Assembly (NCBI GenBank): GCA_003427395.1
Contig: BFEA01000499.1
Location: forward strand, 600,412-627,682
Direction of reading: 5' to 3'
DNA length: 27,271 nt
DNA from: Chara braunii
Lineage: Eukaryota > Streptophyta > Charophyceae > Charales > Characeae
The notes beneath the pieces are model-generated. The model worked only from the letters and a program-made list of their open reading frames with translations, was not told the DNA's origin and did no database searches. How positions within the stretch are numbered: the stretch's first letter is position 1; each line of letters begins with the position of its first letter. A program made the position numbers and the translations under genes. Positions 26,941-27,271 of this stretch are shown here, in pieces.

Positions 26941-27271
26941 TCAGAGTAGAGATAGAGGTAACTGCAGACATTGTTTGGACACGGCCTTCTGCCTTATTGG
27001 ACACGACATTCAGATCGGGCTTACACTCTACATTGGGATTGAACTGTGTGCGACATTCGGAGATCAGACTTGGGTTGGACTTGGCTACCTCTATGTCCCT
27101 CCCCCTTCTCTCTCNCATNTNTATGGATCTNTCCCCATGTGTGTGAGCGGAAGGGCAATCTTTCTGGTGTCTTGCCCTTCCGAAGTTTCTCCCTTTCATG
27201 TTGTTGTCCACGTGTCCTTTGATACTAGATCTTCCGCTGCGCTGCTTCCCAGCCTATGATGATGGTGATAC
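26941..27271. other. Non-coding window end with scattered Ns
   Basis: Ns occur between 27115 and 27131, suggesting low-quality assembly. No gene was recognised. Confidence 0.4.

Noticed and set aside
26414-27259. 281-residue plus-strand open frame
   Set aside because: Runs through GA and TTC microsatellites and ambiguous bases, with no conserved segment on either side.

Overview
This is a eukaryotic, repeat-rich and gene-poor window. The clearest coding signals are two minus-strand exon fragments. A SPATA20/DUF255-type first exon ends at a GTGAGT donor at 2068. A large charged nuclear or nucleolar-type exon (20428-22930) follows a TTTCACAG acceptor. A third, weak candidate exon is at 11755-11913 (minus). 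Plant-like snRNA fragments, long introns, tRNA-derived SINE heads, long GA/CA/CTT/TA microsatellites and N gaps suggest a large streptophyte-type genome. A charophyte alga such as Chara would fit, but that is inference and no taxon-diagnostic gene was seen.

Layout. 1-2068 is intron 1 of the SPATA20-like gene, or sequence downstream of its first exon. It holds a degenerate U6 copy at the left edge, a 160-nt long-hairpin element, a processed U2 pseudogene with A-tail and perfect 10-bp target-site duplications, a second degenerate U6 copy, and a 123-bp tandem duplication. 2069-3240 is the GC-rich first exon and upstream region. 3240-5535 holds compact hairpins, a dispersed ~43-bp repeat family, a tRNA-derived SINE head, a C-rich low-complexity tract and poly(A) tracts. 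6240-9080 and 12500-13920 hold clusters of short, often perfect hairpins with 2-6-nt loops. 10827-11657 holds the most unusual feature: ten copies of a 20-nt motif (CATTGTTTCTAAGATGAATG), most flanked by short arms that differ between copies but still pair. 14141-20400 is AT-rich to mixed non-coding DNA with microsatellites, an 89-N gap, tandem duplications and GC-rich inverted repeats built on GTTCGG. 20428-22930 is the large exon. 22931-27271 is non-coding, with a 56-bp tandem repeat, a long purine-rich tract with a 130-bp tandem repeat, a 21-bp repeat, and GA and CTT microsatellites.

No transposase, reverse transcriptase, rRNA, intact tRNA or CRISPR could be recognised. Mobile-element content is visible only as non-autonomous pieces: snRNA retrocopies, SINE heads, foldback elements and poly(A) tracts. 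The two main genes have no evident functional link. The best candidate for something undescribed is the ten-unit hairpin array, together with the wider population of compact hairpins in the same window.
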